Assembly (NCBI GenBank): GCA_964036275.1
Contig: OZ038437.1
Location: 9,372,304 to 9,436,303, forward strand
DNA: 64,000 nucleotides
Direction: 5' to 3'
Source of the DNA: Litoditis marina
Lineage: Eukaryota > Nematoda > Chromadorea > Rhabditida > Rhabditidae
This document shows, one piece after another, positions 1-8,378 of the stretch. The stretch's first letter is position 1; each line of letters begins with the position of its first letter. The notes beneath the pieces were generated by a model. It was not told where the DNA came from. It made no database searches and saw only the letters and a list, made by a program, of their open reading frames with translations. The position numbers were made by a program, and so were the translations under genes.

Positions 1-340
1 ACCTTTTTATGTAGCAATCTCGAAGAGAGAGTGTGCAGGTCCGAGAGACGCATACTGCATCAACTTGTCTGCCATCATATGGATCTGTACTGTGGTCCGG
101 TAGAACCCTATTGAACTGGAACGATTATGTGGACCAATCTCTTGTCAACGGTCCTTTAAACTGCAATTGAAAAACTTATTGTAGTGTAAAGGACTGGAGC
201 GTTGCGATTGGACCACATCATAATTGTCCTTCTTGAAAGACTTAGCGGAATAATTGACACATGTCGTGATGCTTTACCTTCTACATTACGGCAAATAAAG
301 ACACACAAAAAATCCATCACAAAACATGGTCGAATAACGT

Positions 341-1716
341 TTATTGTGTCATCCAACTAGTACACTCCATACAAAATCTCCGGACGAACTTTCGGTGTTT
401 CCTCTCTTCATAACTTTCCGAGGAACTTTCCGAGTACCAGCCCCGTTTTCCTGGGAGAAGACTAGGCGCGTTACGAGATCCATATGGTCTCTTAGGCAGA
501 AGGTAATTTTCCAACCTAAATTGATTAAACAGATTAGATAAGAGTGAACTAGGTGAGTAACTCCACGTGATTGTCATGCTATTTTGATACAATAAACGAC
601 AAACCAGGTCAGCAGAGAATTTAACAAACTTCCAAACAGTTTAACAGTTGACTTCACTCTTTTTAGGACTCCAGCACCATGCCGAAGAACTTTGGAATGA
701 TTTGCAGGCGGCGTACCAATCTCTCCAACCTCATGTGAAGTTCATATGAGTCTTTCCTCATTAACTACTCGTGAGCTCCCAAGGTTGTAGTTCGCAAATC
801 CAATCAATGGAACCTGATCATATAGTATTTACCATTTCTACTGAGACTCCTACAGTAGGAGTCCGAAACTTCCAAACCGTTTTACTCACTTACTTTTGAT
901 CGGGGAAGTTGAGGATTTTCTTACCTCATTCTCCTTCTCAGGTAGAATAAATATACGAGAGCATTTTTTATGAACTTCATTTTCAGTTTTACAACAGTCT
1001 TAGGAAATATTGTAAGGTTACTGTAGGAGTCTCAGTAGGATTTGTGTAAACTATATTGCTCGTGAAGTATGACTTAAAAGGTATCTCATGAGTTTTTGAG
1101 AGATCGGCACGACGTCAGGCAAAAACAACGGTTGTCTGACCATTATGTTCGCGTGCGTGTTGTAATATGACTTCACATTCAAACATTACCATCGTAAAAC
1201 CACTATATGATAAATAGAATAGAATACATAACTATAAGAACAATCAAACTAACCTCTCCCGTTCGTCATTGTAGGTATCGTAATGATTCAGGGGTGCAGA
1301 AAGCTTGTAGTATTTCATTAAAAAGTTGTTATCGATTGATCGAACCCGACGCGCCGCTTGATTCTGTTCACCGAGATCTGTAAAGTAGAATGAGTAACCG
1401 AATCGACCTTGTAGTCTGAGTGGTTTGCTAAGCGCACTTCAGTCAGGGATTTTGAGTGAAAAGCAATGAACAAAAACTATAAAATCAGCAAACACAGTTT
1501 AGGCCTGCTACAAACAGATGAAACCTCATGTAGTGTGCATTTTACTCAGAAACAGATATTATTGATTGTTTATAAAGTTTTGTAATCGTACTGTAGCAGT
1601 CTCAGTAGGTATGGAAAAGGCTAACCAATTCGGTCGTTGGTAGTTTTTGTCTCCGCTGAAGTCAATTTGGATTGCACGATACCCAACAGCGCAACACACA
1701 GACACAACAACCGCAT
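341..1716 (-). CDS. Secreted peptide precursor (neuropeptide-like), complete, 3 exons
   Basis: I assembled the coding sequence as complement(341..515, 1254..1377, 1626..1716): 390 nt, 129 residues. The ATG at 1716 directly follows the acceptor ttcttacag, as expected if a spliced leader is joined there. Introns are gttagc...ctttacag (248 bp) and gttagt...caatttag (738 bp), and phases match at both junctions. Residues 1-20 form a typical signal peptide (MRLLCLCVALLGIVQS...). Dibasic sites follow at R40-R41, K80-R81, K95-R96 and R117-R118. G94-K-R would yield an amidated 12-residue peptide from P82 to P93, and the preceding segment also ends in LLP before its KR. The tail holds a CxxC (C120, C123) and W126. 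An AATAAA overlaps the TAA stop. Export and processing by proprotein convertases is the inferred route. I do not recognise the family, and peptide identity is unproven. The exon structure is well supported by phase and splice signals. Confidence 0.6.
838..1038. repeat. 201-bp segment bounded by 20-bp inverted repeats
   Basis: Positions 838-857 and 1019-1038 are perfect reverse complements (20 bp, core GACTCCTAC/GTAGGAGTC). The left arm runs into a further palindrome at 845-863 (9-bp arms, 1-nt spacer). A third, nearly identical copy of the right arm, with one mismatch, lies at 1589-1608. The segment sits in intron 2 of the secreted-peptide gene and contains no ORF. It could be a small foldback or MITE-like element. 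No target-site duplication is obvious. Confidence 0.4.
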
Positions 1717-2069
1717 CTGTAAGAACCAATATAGTTTTGTTCGTTCCTACATGTATTTCTATTGTCTGTATGCGTGCGAACTCTCGATGGATATTTCTAT
1801 TTAGAACATTTTTTAGTCAAACTTTTAGTTGTTCCCAACTGAAGACTGTAACAATTACAACACGCACGGGTTAAACTAGGAACCATTGAGTCAGTGAAGA
1901 AGAAATGAAGGTACAAAAGAAACGATAATTCGATCGAGAATCTATATTTTTGGGTCGTCAAGTTGAGCCTTTCGTAATTTTTTCGAATACTCTTGCAGTA
2001 TAATCTCAGTGAATTGTGCTGTTTAGATGCGTGTAAAAAGTATTTATTCACTAGAAAACCCAACTATAG

Positions 2070-2172
2070 TCCGCGCCAAACCTTTGAACTATGTGTAGTA
2101 AGACTCAAACCTGGCCCAAAGGGTGCCATGCGCGGACGCTAACCACTGTGTAAATCGGGCTCACAACAACGT
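2070..2172 (-). repeat. tRNA-like element (SINE or tRNA pseudogene candidate)
   Basis: Read on the minus strand, this stretch has an A-box-like sequence (CAGTGGTTAGCGTC) followed about 40 nt later by a B-box-like sequence (GGTTTGAGTCT), in the spacing of an RNA polymerase III internal promoter. The acceptor stem does not pair and the B box departs from GGTTCGANTCC, so it is not a functional tRNA. A tRNA-derived SINE head or a decayed tRNA is most likely. Confidence 0.35.
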
Positions 2173-2950
2173 CACGGACAAACCATATATAAGTGTTATT
2201 ACACAGCACAAAGTGAGATATACAGTATGCCCACGCCTTTCTTGAATCGACAACTATGAACACGTACAATAAACCAACATTAAGTATTCAATGTGTATCA
2301 GCTAAAAGCCAGCTAGGAATGTGAGAGATGAGGGTGTATCGAAAGAGTGTGAGACGTACTTTGATCGGTTGTTGTTTAGAAAGGATTATTAGTGGAACTT
2401 TCTATATTATTGATGTGTAATATCATCTAACACTATTCGCCTGTTATCATGATGTCTATTACTGATAAACATACGCATAGAACTCTTTCTCCTTAGAAAT
2501 ATGTATATAGCCAGAACTGAAAGTGTCCCAAAATTTTTGCTCCATAGATGTGCGTGAGGTAGGAAAAATTGCTCAAAACATCATACTAAACTCTTTATAA
2601 TCGACCCGAAGTGAAAAGGTTATCTCAGAACTACGAAAAGGAATTTGGGATGTTCATTGTTTCTCTTCAAGCCTTTTTATACCGGCCATGAATGACAAAT
2701 TGTCCAAATTGTGCATGTTCTCATAACTAATTTCGTCTCGGAAGTAGATGACGAATGCAATATTCTATCTGAAACCTGTTTCATAAAAACTTTTGTTTAT
2801 ACAATTAAATAACAATGTTCTCATGGAAAGATGTTAATACGATCACTTCTCTATTTCACATTTCGGAACAGATAAAAGATGATTACGTATGCTAGACCAT
2901 CTCGGAACCTTTATCCTATCCTACGTCTCTCGCTGGGCCCACTATTTCGT

Positions 2951-2994
2951 GTACCCCGGCGAGATGTTACATGTACCCCGGCGGGATGTTAGAG
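2951..2994. repeat. Two-copy tandem repeat, 22-bp unit
   Basis: Two adjacent 22-bp units share gtaccccggcg(a/g)gatgtta and differ at only a few bases. The unit is markedly more GC-rich than its surroundings. No function is evident. Confidence 0.6.
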
Positions 2995-3561
2995 CAGAAG
3001 TACAACGTATGTTTGAGGAGATATAGGATGAATAGAGGTGTCGGAGTTATACCTACTCAAAAGATACTCGTGCGACAAAGCTTTTCAAGAGCGCTGGTAG
3101 AAATTCCTTAACAAATTATAACATGAACGGCTTAACTCCCCTCTAAAATTTCTTGAACCTAACACAATATTTTCTGGTGTAAAAGAGAGTCAACAGGTCA
3201 AAACTCTCACGCATTGGGTTGATATTAAGCCATCTGCGATTTGTCATTAAAATATCGTATGTATGAAAACTATCTCCATAGGCCTACATTAAAATTTTGT
3301 TAGGAACCCCAATTGAGATTTTTTATTATCAAATTGTAGGCTATTCTCAACAGTTATTCTGCTCAGATTGTTTAGCAATTGATTCAGGCAGGGTTTTTCT
3401 TCGCTTTCTACTCGAAATTTTGTTTACATAAGAGATAATTCTCGCATTTCACTGATAGCAGCGCAGTGTACGTGCGAATTCTGCCTGGATAATCACTTCA
3501 ACTCACTATCAACTGTGTAAAAAACGGTACGTCTCACATTTAATATTTTCTTCTACTATGA

Positions 3562-3849
3562 CGCTTCTCAAAGGATTACGTTCCTTCGTATTACAATGTG
3601 GTTCGAGATAAATGGTATTTGTTAATGAAAAGTGACCCAGATTTCCGTAACGCTGAGACTTCAAAGAAATCTTCAAAAACTCATGAAAAAAGTGTAGATA
3701 GCGGAGTAAGAAGGCTCGTTCCGCAATGTATTTCTTTTATTCAGCAATTTTGTACGTCTTCTTATCATGCTGCAAAAACACTTGTTACTAAGATAAGATT
3801 TCATTATAATATAGTTGGAGAAAGCAAAAAGAGCAAAATCTATTCCTAA
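3562..3849 (+). CDS. Possible coding exon or small ORF, unknown
   Basis: This frame is open from just after a TGA at 3559 to the TAA at 3849. Its first ATG is at 3625 (74 residues). The stretch before that ATG is also protein-like (YNVVRDKWYLLMKSDPDFRN), suggesting an exon that starts further upstream. A plausible donor (GGA|gtaaga) follows the codon at about 3702, so the exon may end there in phase 0. There is no strong acceptor: the best candidate, tctcaaag before GATTAC, is poor. I do not recognise the sequence. It may be a gene or transposon fragment, or chance. Confidence 0.22.
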   Translation, partial: RFSKDYVPSYYNVVRDKWYLLMKSDPDFRNAETSKKSSKTHEKSVDSGVRRLVPQCISFIQQFCTSSYHAAKTLVTKIRFHYNIVGESKKSKIYS

Positions 3850-4692
3850 TAGGGTACCTGAATAAAACGTAGCTGATTCCACTTATATGAAACATAGCGG
3901 AATTACCGCAAATTGTAGCTAAGCCCGCGATATGTAGTTTCGGTCATTTGCAACTGAGAGTTGGTAGCGTGCCAATAAATATTCAAAGCTGTTTTTCACC
4001 CCTCTAGAGTTTTTGAAAAAACTGCAAATTTCTGTTAGAGTTGGTTCTGTTTCATAAGAACGAAAAACATTTCAGAATGCTTATGTTTTCTCTGAGAACT
4101 GTTTATCGGTAAACTTTGGTACGCTGCCAAAAAGTCTCAGTGCGCATGAAACGGACTGTAAAAGCCCTTTTTTTGAACTACGCGAAAATAGCGTAACGAA
4201 CTACAGAAAACCGTTCATGTGCATTCGGCAAAATAAGCAGCAATTTAGTTACTCAAAATATGCATGTTTTATATATGAATTTCATGACATTTACTAAATT
4301 ACGACCATGTATTGAATCAATGTTCGTTAAAAGTTTCGTCAAGTTTCGGTCATATTGCCATGCGCCTAAAAAACAACTTCTGGAAAACTTGATAACTTCC
4401 CCATATTAAATGAGGTTGAGTGAGCTGATCCATTAAAAATCCACATGTTCATTATCCGCGAGCGTGGTGTAGAAATAGAAACATTTCTTAAGGATGCGTT
4501 TTGTTGGAAGGCCGAATTGTCATGATCATGTTATACTATTAGTCATTCGCACCGCCACGTGAAACATGTTGAACAGCGCAGAACTGAGAAACGTGCAATG
4601 ACAAAGTGCACGAAGTCTCATTAGACTGACTTCACGTGACTGATCAATTTACACCTATAACAAATGTTGAAAATAGAAAATGGTTACAGGTG
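3850..4692. other. AT-rich intergenic stretch
   Basis: No ORF with coding character, no RNA gene and no repeat were seen here. Immediately before the endonuclease start at 4693 the sequence ggttacag|gtg resembles a splice acceptor, so the downstream ORF could be the body of a transcript spliced or trans-spliced at that point. Confidence 0.4.
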
Positions 4693-5712
4693 ATGCAGCT
4701 CCGCGTGGGAACATTAAATTGCCGGACATTGAACGAGCCTCCTGAGAAGTACGAAAAGCTAGAAGATGAATCCCCTGAGAAGTACAAAAAGCTAGAAGAT
4801 GCATTTTCCGGCACAACGTACGACTTTATCACTCTGACTGAAACAAGAAGAGAGTTCGACGGTATAACTTTACCAACGAATGGAAGCAAACTATACGCAA
4901 ACAAAAACCCAGCCAAGAAAATAAATGGAACTGGGTTTTTGATCAGTCCTGGAGCATGTGAGACGTTCAAGAAACAGTTTAAAACCAAGAAGAAGAAGGT
5001 GGAATTTGTAAGTGACCGACTCTCCTATATAGACATGAAAATCAATTCTAAGAACATCGTGCGTATCATTGCATCGTACGCACCCGCAACTCCCAAGCGA
5101 AAACGCGCAACTCCTAGGCCTCGAAAGTACGGCGGTCGGGACAGCGTCAATCCGTTAGACGAATATGAGACTGAGGACGATACCGACGAAGAAGAAGTTA
5201 GTGAAGAAGACAATCTTGCAGAACTTCTCGGTGGAGGACTGAATTTGTCAGAAGAAATACCAGACCCCTTCGATAAACATCTGGAAAATTTGGAAAAACT
5301 GTTAGTTAAGGAGTCTGAGGGGATAAAAGTTACTCTCATCGTGGCAGGTGACTTCAACGCAATCGTTGGAGAAGTTGCAGAAGAAGAAAAGAAGTATGGG
5401 AGAGTGTTAGTTGGCTTGTACGGCTCTGGGATTCGCAGAAAACGTGGGGACAAGTTGGTGGCTTTCTGTAGGAAGCACTATCTTCGCATTCAGAATACAG
5501 GATTCTCCACAGAGGAATCGGAGAGGTATACGTGGACTAGCAGCAGGAACCCGGACAGACGCAACCAAATCGACTTCATTCTTTCGAGTGCCAGCGAAGA
5601 TGTGCTGACATGTACAGATTCCAAAGTACTGGCTGGATTTGATTACAATGAGTTCCCGACCGACCATCGCCCAGTCATCGCACATTTCAATATCAATGTA
5701 AAGGTGGACTGA
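4693..5712 (+). CDS. Endonuclease/exonuclease/phosphatase (EEP) protein, RTE-retrotransposon type, 339 aa
   Basis: An intact single-exon ORF. I chose the ATG at 4693 because the frame further upstream opens only at a GTG and the domain begins right at this Met (QLRVGTLNCRTL). All signature residues of the AP-endonuclease-like EEP fold are present: N9 in TLNCRTL, E50 in LTETRR, Y129 in SYAPAT, D220 and N222 in GDFNA, D294 in NQIDFIL, and D324-H325 in TDHRPV. A nicking Mg2+-dependent DNA endonuclease, as in RTE-class LINEs, is the family expectation. No reverse-transcriptase domain follows: the ORF stops 14 residues after TDH. This is therefore either a truncated element or a stand-alone copy, which parasitic nematode genomes hold in numbers. 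Oddities are a tandem duplication PEKYEKLED / PEKYKKLED (residues 18-36) and an acidic, low-complexity insert (about 140-210) between the Y and GDFN motifs. No clear poly(A) signal was found. Confidence 0.8.
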   Translation: MQLRVGTLNCRTLNEPPEKYEKLEDESPEKYKKLEDAFSGTTYDFITLTETRREFDGITLPTNGSKLYANKNPAKKINGTGFLISPGACETFKKQFKTKKKKVEFVSDRLSYIDMKINSKNIVRIIASYAPATPKRKRATPRPRKYGGRDSVNPLDEYETEDDTDEEEVSEEDNLAELLGGGLNLSEEIPDPFDKHLENLEKLLVKESEGIKVTLIVAGDFNAIVGEVAEEEKKYGRVLVGLYGSGIRRKRGDKLVAFCRKHYLRIQNTGFSTEESERYTWTSSRNPDRRNQIDFILSSASEDVLTCTDSKVLAGFDYNEFPTDHRPVIAHFNINVKVD

Positions 5713-5752
5713 GTCTGATGGACTTATAGATGATTGAACTCTCGATTTGCAG

Positions 5753-6117
5753 GTTGGTTCAATTGGATTATACTATCCCTGTTTTTTTGTCTGACGATCA
5801 TCGTACACTGATCATATTTATTTCCCAATCCTACGAGTTATTACTTGGAACAGTTATGATGTATACTTTTCTGTTGCACATTTTGGTAACTAGCGCTCAA
5901 TGTGTTGCTTTTCAGACAAAATGTGTGCTGACAAAAAATTTCAACGAACTTATGAGGTATAACGATTTACTTGAAGCTTCTTTAATGAAATCGTTAATGA
6001 AATTCTCACTTATTATTATTCTATTTTCTAACCTATCTTTATTTCAGTGAATTCTACTTCCCTTTTCCACCTACGTGCAGCTCCGTCAAGTTGCCCACTC
6101 CTCAGGCAACCGACTAA
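5753..6117 (+). CDS. Candidate 3' exons of an unidentified plus-strand gene
   Basis: Three exons with matching phases can be drawn: 5753..5885 (acceptor atttgcag, donor gtaact), 5916..5956 (acceptor tgcttttcag, donor gtataa) and 6048..6117 (acceptor tttatttcag, stop TAA). The joined reading ends ...FNELMSEFYFPFPPTCSSVK... and stops after PQATD. The last two acceptors fit the nematode consensus well. The first exon begins in a phase that no donor in the EEP ORF just upstream supplies, so a link to that ORF is not supported. The first exon is rich in hydrophobic residues. I do not recognise the product. These could be real exons of a gene interrupted by the EEP sequence, or chance splice signals. 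Confidence 0.22.
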
Positions 6118-6567
6118 TAGACGTATTTTACATTTTATAACTCTATACTTTTTCACACTCATTGATTTTTGTCATATGGATTTCATTAAATAGTCAAGAT
6201 ATTTGTCGTGTTTTGAGTAGTGAAAAAAATAATACGCCGAGGCTACAAAAAGTGATTTGTTTGTAAAAGACACTCTCAAACTGAATGTGGAACGTCGACA
6301 ACGTATTTCATTTCAACGGAATGATTACATTTTGGGCATAAAGTGTATCAATAGTAGCTCTTGATTGAATATGATAATACGTGTTTGTATGATGCTTTCT
6401 TCAAAAGTCATATCATGCAAGTTTTGTCGAATTCTTGATTAAGTCAAATTGATCGAAAATATCTTATCAATTCTTCATTGTTCCTAATAATGTGATTTTG
6501 TGTAAGAAAAAACGAAGAGAAAAGATCAACAAAGTCAATCGAATTTATTTATATGTTACTGATGTCA
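6118..6567. other. Intergenic AT-rich stretch
   Basis: No gene seen. The right edge carries the poly(A) signal of the EF-hand gene (minus-strand AATAAA, plus positions 6544-6549). Confidence 0.5.
6544..6549 (-). terminator. Poly(A) signal AATAAA of the EF-hand gene
   Basis: On the minus strand AATAAA lies about 19 nt downstream of the TAA stop at 6568-6570, the expected distance for a short nematode 3' UTR. Confidence 0.5.
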
Positions 6568-7584
6568 TTAGAGACTTTCGTCAAACTCATTTGGTTGAAT
6601 ATATCCGTCACCATTGAGGTCCATTTCTTCGAACCTGCAATTGAGAGTTGAAACGGACATGTAAATCTTCAATTTCCACCGAGACCTTGGCAGCTTGCCA
6701 AGATGTAAGTGGGAATGTGAGAAACTACAAGTTGATTTGGTAATAATGAACTCTACAAGTGAGTATTTTCCTATATTGTAGGGTTTGAAAAACATCTGCT
6801 AGCTCTGTGTGCAGACTAGATTGTGTTGGGTTCAGTCTTCATCAATGAGAGGAAGATTATATCATTGTTCTTATTGGCTTGAGGAAACATGAACTAGTAG
6901 TTTGAAATGCCAAGTCACCTACTCGGTTGAGTCATCCTTATTCTCGCCACCCTAATGTGAAATCAGGCTTTGAAGACGGCGAATACACCAAAACGTCGCC
7001 GCTCAATAAACATCTATACTACCTCGTGTTCCAGTTCAAATAAGATCCCCAACATGGTACTTTGTAGTTTGCTTACCCTTCCCAAGCTTCCTCAGTGCTC
7101 ATTGACCCATTCAAATATTCTAACACCTCTCCGATATCCAAGACCCCATTATGGTTTGAATCGATAGCTTCAAAACGGAGTTGTGCGTCACGTTGGGAAG
7201 AAAATCCTGACACTAGAAAATGCATGCTATTAGTATTTCACACTGTATCGAATTTCCATTCTCTTCAATATTTGACGGATTAATTTTTTTTTTAAATTTT
7301 TTTCTACATGTTGTTGTGGTGTAGTGGGGTTGGACCATGCCTACCGATCGAATGGAGTCGGGTTCGATTCCGATGAGCGCCGCATTTTTTGCATTTTGCT
7401 TTTGGCTGTATACTTCAGGACACATCTAACAAATAGATGTAAAATACAATCTTCAGATAATGAATATGAGACAGACAATTTTTTGAACGAAATCAATGTT
7501 TTTGTTCAAGCAAAAACTAATTGACTTAATAACCATTATGGCAATATATAACAAATAGGTTAATTGCATAATTCACTTACGCAT
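6568..7584 (-). CDS. Small EF-hand calcium-binding protein, two EF-hands, 68 aa
   Basis: Coding model complement(6568..6634, 7077..7212, 7581..7584): 207 nt. Splice sites are ATGC|gtaagtg ... ttttctag|TG and GAAGG|gtaagc ... attgcag|G, with phases agreeing at both junctions. The two loops are canonical 12-mers: DSNHNGVLDIGE in exon 2 and DLNGDGYIQPNE in exon 3. Each has acidic or polar residues at 1, 3, 5 and 9, Gly at 6 and Glu at 12, so both should bind Ca2+. They form a closely paired EF lobe (FEAIDSNHNGVLDIGEVLEY and FEEMDLNGDGYIQPNEFD). No signal peptide or membrane segment is seen. An AATAAA lies about 19 nt past the stop. The start is the least certain part: exon 1 contributes only ATG plus one base, and the frame is open for a further 19 codons upstream without another ATG. 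A calmodulin-like regulatory role is inferred from the family only. Confidence 0.65.
7311..7382 (+). repeat. tRNA-like element with intact B box, in EF-hand intron 1
   Basis: An A-box-like TGGTGTAGTGGGGTTGG is followed by a perfect B box (GGTTCGATTCC) about 35 nt later. The T-stem is one base short (TCGG/CCGA with an 8-nt loop), and the acceptor-stem ends (gttgtgg and gagcgcc) do not pair. It is therefore a tRNA-derived element or pseudogene rather than a working tRNA. It lies inside the first intron of the EF-hand gene, on the opposite strand. Confidence 0.4.
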
Positions 7585-7833
7585 GTTGTCAGTAATTAAT
7601 TGTCGATAACCAGTCCCTTTTATTTGGCCGCCTTTTTTGATTTACGCGATTTCGGTACTAAAACTAGTTCTAATATGAGAAAAAATCAAAATATATAATT
7701 TTTCTGGAAAACTGGTTAATTGTGCTCAAGGACGTATGTACTGATGATAATCAGTGTTCAAAACACTATATTTGACTTTTGGACGTTTTTTGGTCGATGT
7801 TTTTGCCACGCGTTCTAGCTGGGAACGCAAATT

Positions 7834-7868
7834 CGTGGGACTCCACGGAATTCCGTGGAAGTCCACGG
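7834..7868. repeat. Back-to-back pair of satellite core hairpins in unique DNA
   Basis: Two hairpin cores are fused around AATT: 7834-7848 (CGTGG-GACT-CCACG plus G) and 7853-7868 (CCGTGG-AAGT-CCACGG). The centre, CCACGGAATTCCGTGG (7843-7858), is a perfect 16-bp palindrome. The first core is identical over 15 bases to the core of array 1 (10715-10730) and matches, in reverse complement, that of array 2. No monomer-length satellite sequence surrounds it. Confidence 0.7.
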
Positions 7869-7876
7869 GCTTAACC

Positions 7877-7911
7877 ATTGGAAAAGGGGCGGGGCTTATA
7901 TTTAGTATTGG
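7877..7911 (+). promoter_or_regulatory. Promoter-like cluster (CCAAT, GC box, TATA-like)
   Basis: Within 35 bp there are two inverted CCAAT boxes (ATTGG at 7877-7881 and 7907-7911), a GC box (GGGGCGGGGC, 7886-7895) and a TATA-like TTATATTT just after it. The candidate gene start at 7947 lies 36 nt downstream, and the hairpin-core pair lies immediately upstream. The arrangement is suggestive, but composition alone could produce it. Confidence 0.3.
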
Positions 7912-7946
7912 TTGCTAACCAGAGAGAAACTGCTCCCCTCTAAAAA

Positions 7947-8320
7947 ATGGAATTGGCTAAAAATTTCAGGGTACGTTGGTATGGGTTTCAGAAGACTATT
8001 AGAAGTGATCCTACATACTAATTAATTATTTTTGAATTTTAAAACTTTATTATAATTTTTATTAAACTTTATTTCCAAAAAAGTCTGGATTTAGCTGAAA
8101 ACTACAAAATATACTCGGATTTCATTGAGAAGAGTATTAGGGGGCTTATAACGATTGATGTATTTGTTTTTAGTTATATTTGATCATTCATTACTTTTCA
8201 GTACAGCCAGACGACGAACCTTGTTTTGTGCACAAAAACTCGGACGTGAATAGAGTGTTGAAACCATTTGAACGTTTAACAAAGCATTGGAGGTTTATTG
8301 GGCATAAGTCATGTTGTTGA
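7947..8320 (+). CDS. Possible small three-exon gene, 71 aa, unknown
   Basis: Coding model 7947..8004, 8095..8133, 8202..8320: 216 nt. Introns are 90 and 68 bp (AGAA|gtgatc...ggatttag|CT and AAGA|gtatta...acttttcag|TA), and phases agree at both junctions. The product begins MELAKNFRVRWYGFQKTI, continues ENYKIYSDFIEK and ends in a basic stretch, ...RLTKHWRFIGHKSCC. There is no signal peptide or membrane segment and I do not recognise a domain. The terminal exon is the best supported, with a strong acceptor and 38 protein-like codons; the first donor is weak. The 3' end overlaps the probable poly(A) region of the minus-strand membrane-protein gene. Alternatives are a decayed gene or transposon fragment. 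Confidence 0.35.
8294..8299 (-). terminator. Poly(A) signal AATAAA of the membrane-protein gene
   Basis: Minus-strand AATAAA about 80 nt past the TAG stop at 8379-8381. It falls inside the last exon of the plus-strand candidate gene, so the two transcripts would overlap tail to tail. Confidence 0.4.
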
Positions 8321-8378
8321 AATAATCTCATACAATCTTACTGGTAACTCCATGTTTGTTGTCGAGTTTTACCATTCT

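Larger units (their letters stand above)
1717..3561. other. Intergenic stretch without a recognised gene
   Basis: Upstream (outron side) of the secreted-peptide gene. Short ORFs here have neither splice support nor protein-like composition. It contains a tRNA-like element (about 2070-2172) and a two-copy 22-bp repeat (2951-2994). I see nothing else that I can name. Confidence 0.5.

Noticed and set aside
668..749. Protein-like plus-strand stretch (HAEELWNDLQAAYQSLQPHV) behind a ctttttag acceptor
   Set aside because: It faintly resembles a helix of M2 (ACE-like) peptidases, but no second exon was found and it lies inside intron 2 of a better supported minus-strand gene. Too short to call.
1797..2063. 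88-codon minus-strand ORF
   Set aside because: No splice support or recognisable protein features, and composition typical of AT-rich non-coding sequence.
5025..5685. ORFs on the strand opposite the EEP gene
   Set aside because: Antisense shadows of a coding region with a complete catalytic motif set on the plus strand.
7213..7425. 70-codon minus-strand ORF upstream of the EF-hand exon
   Set aside because: It spans intron 1 of the EF-hand gene, including the tRNA-like element and a T-rich tract. The spliced model with an exact donor and acceptor explains the region better.
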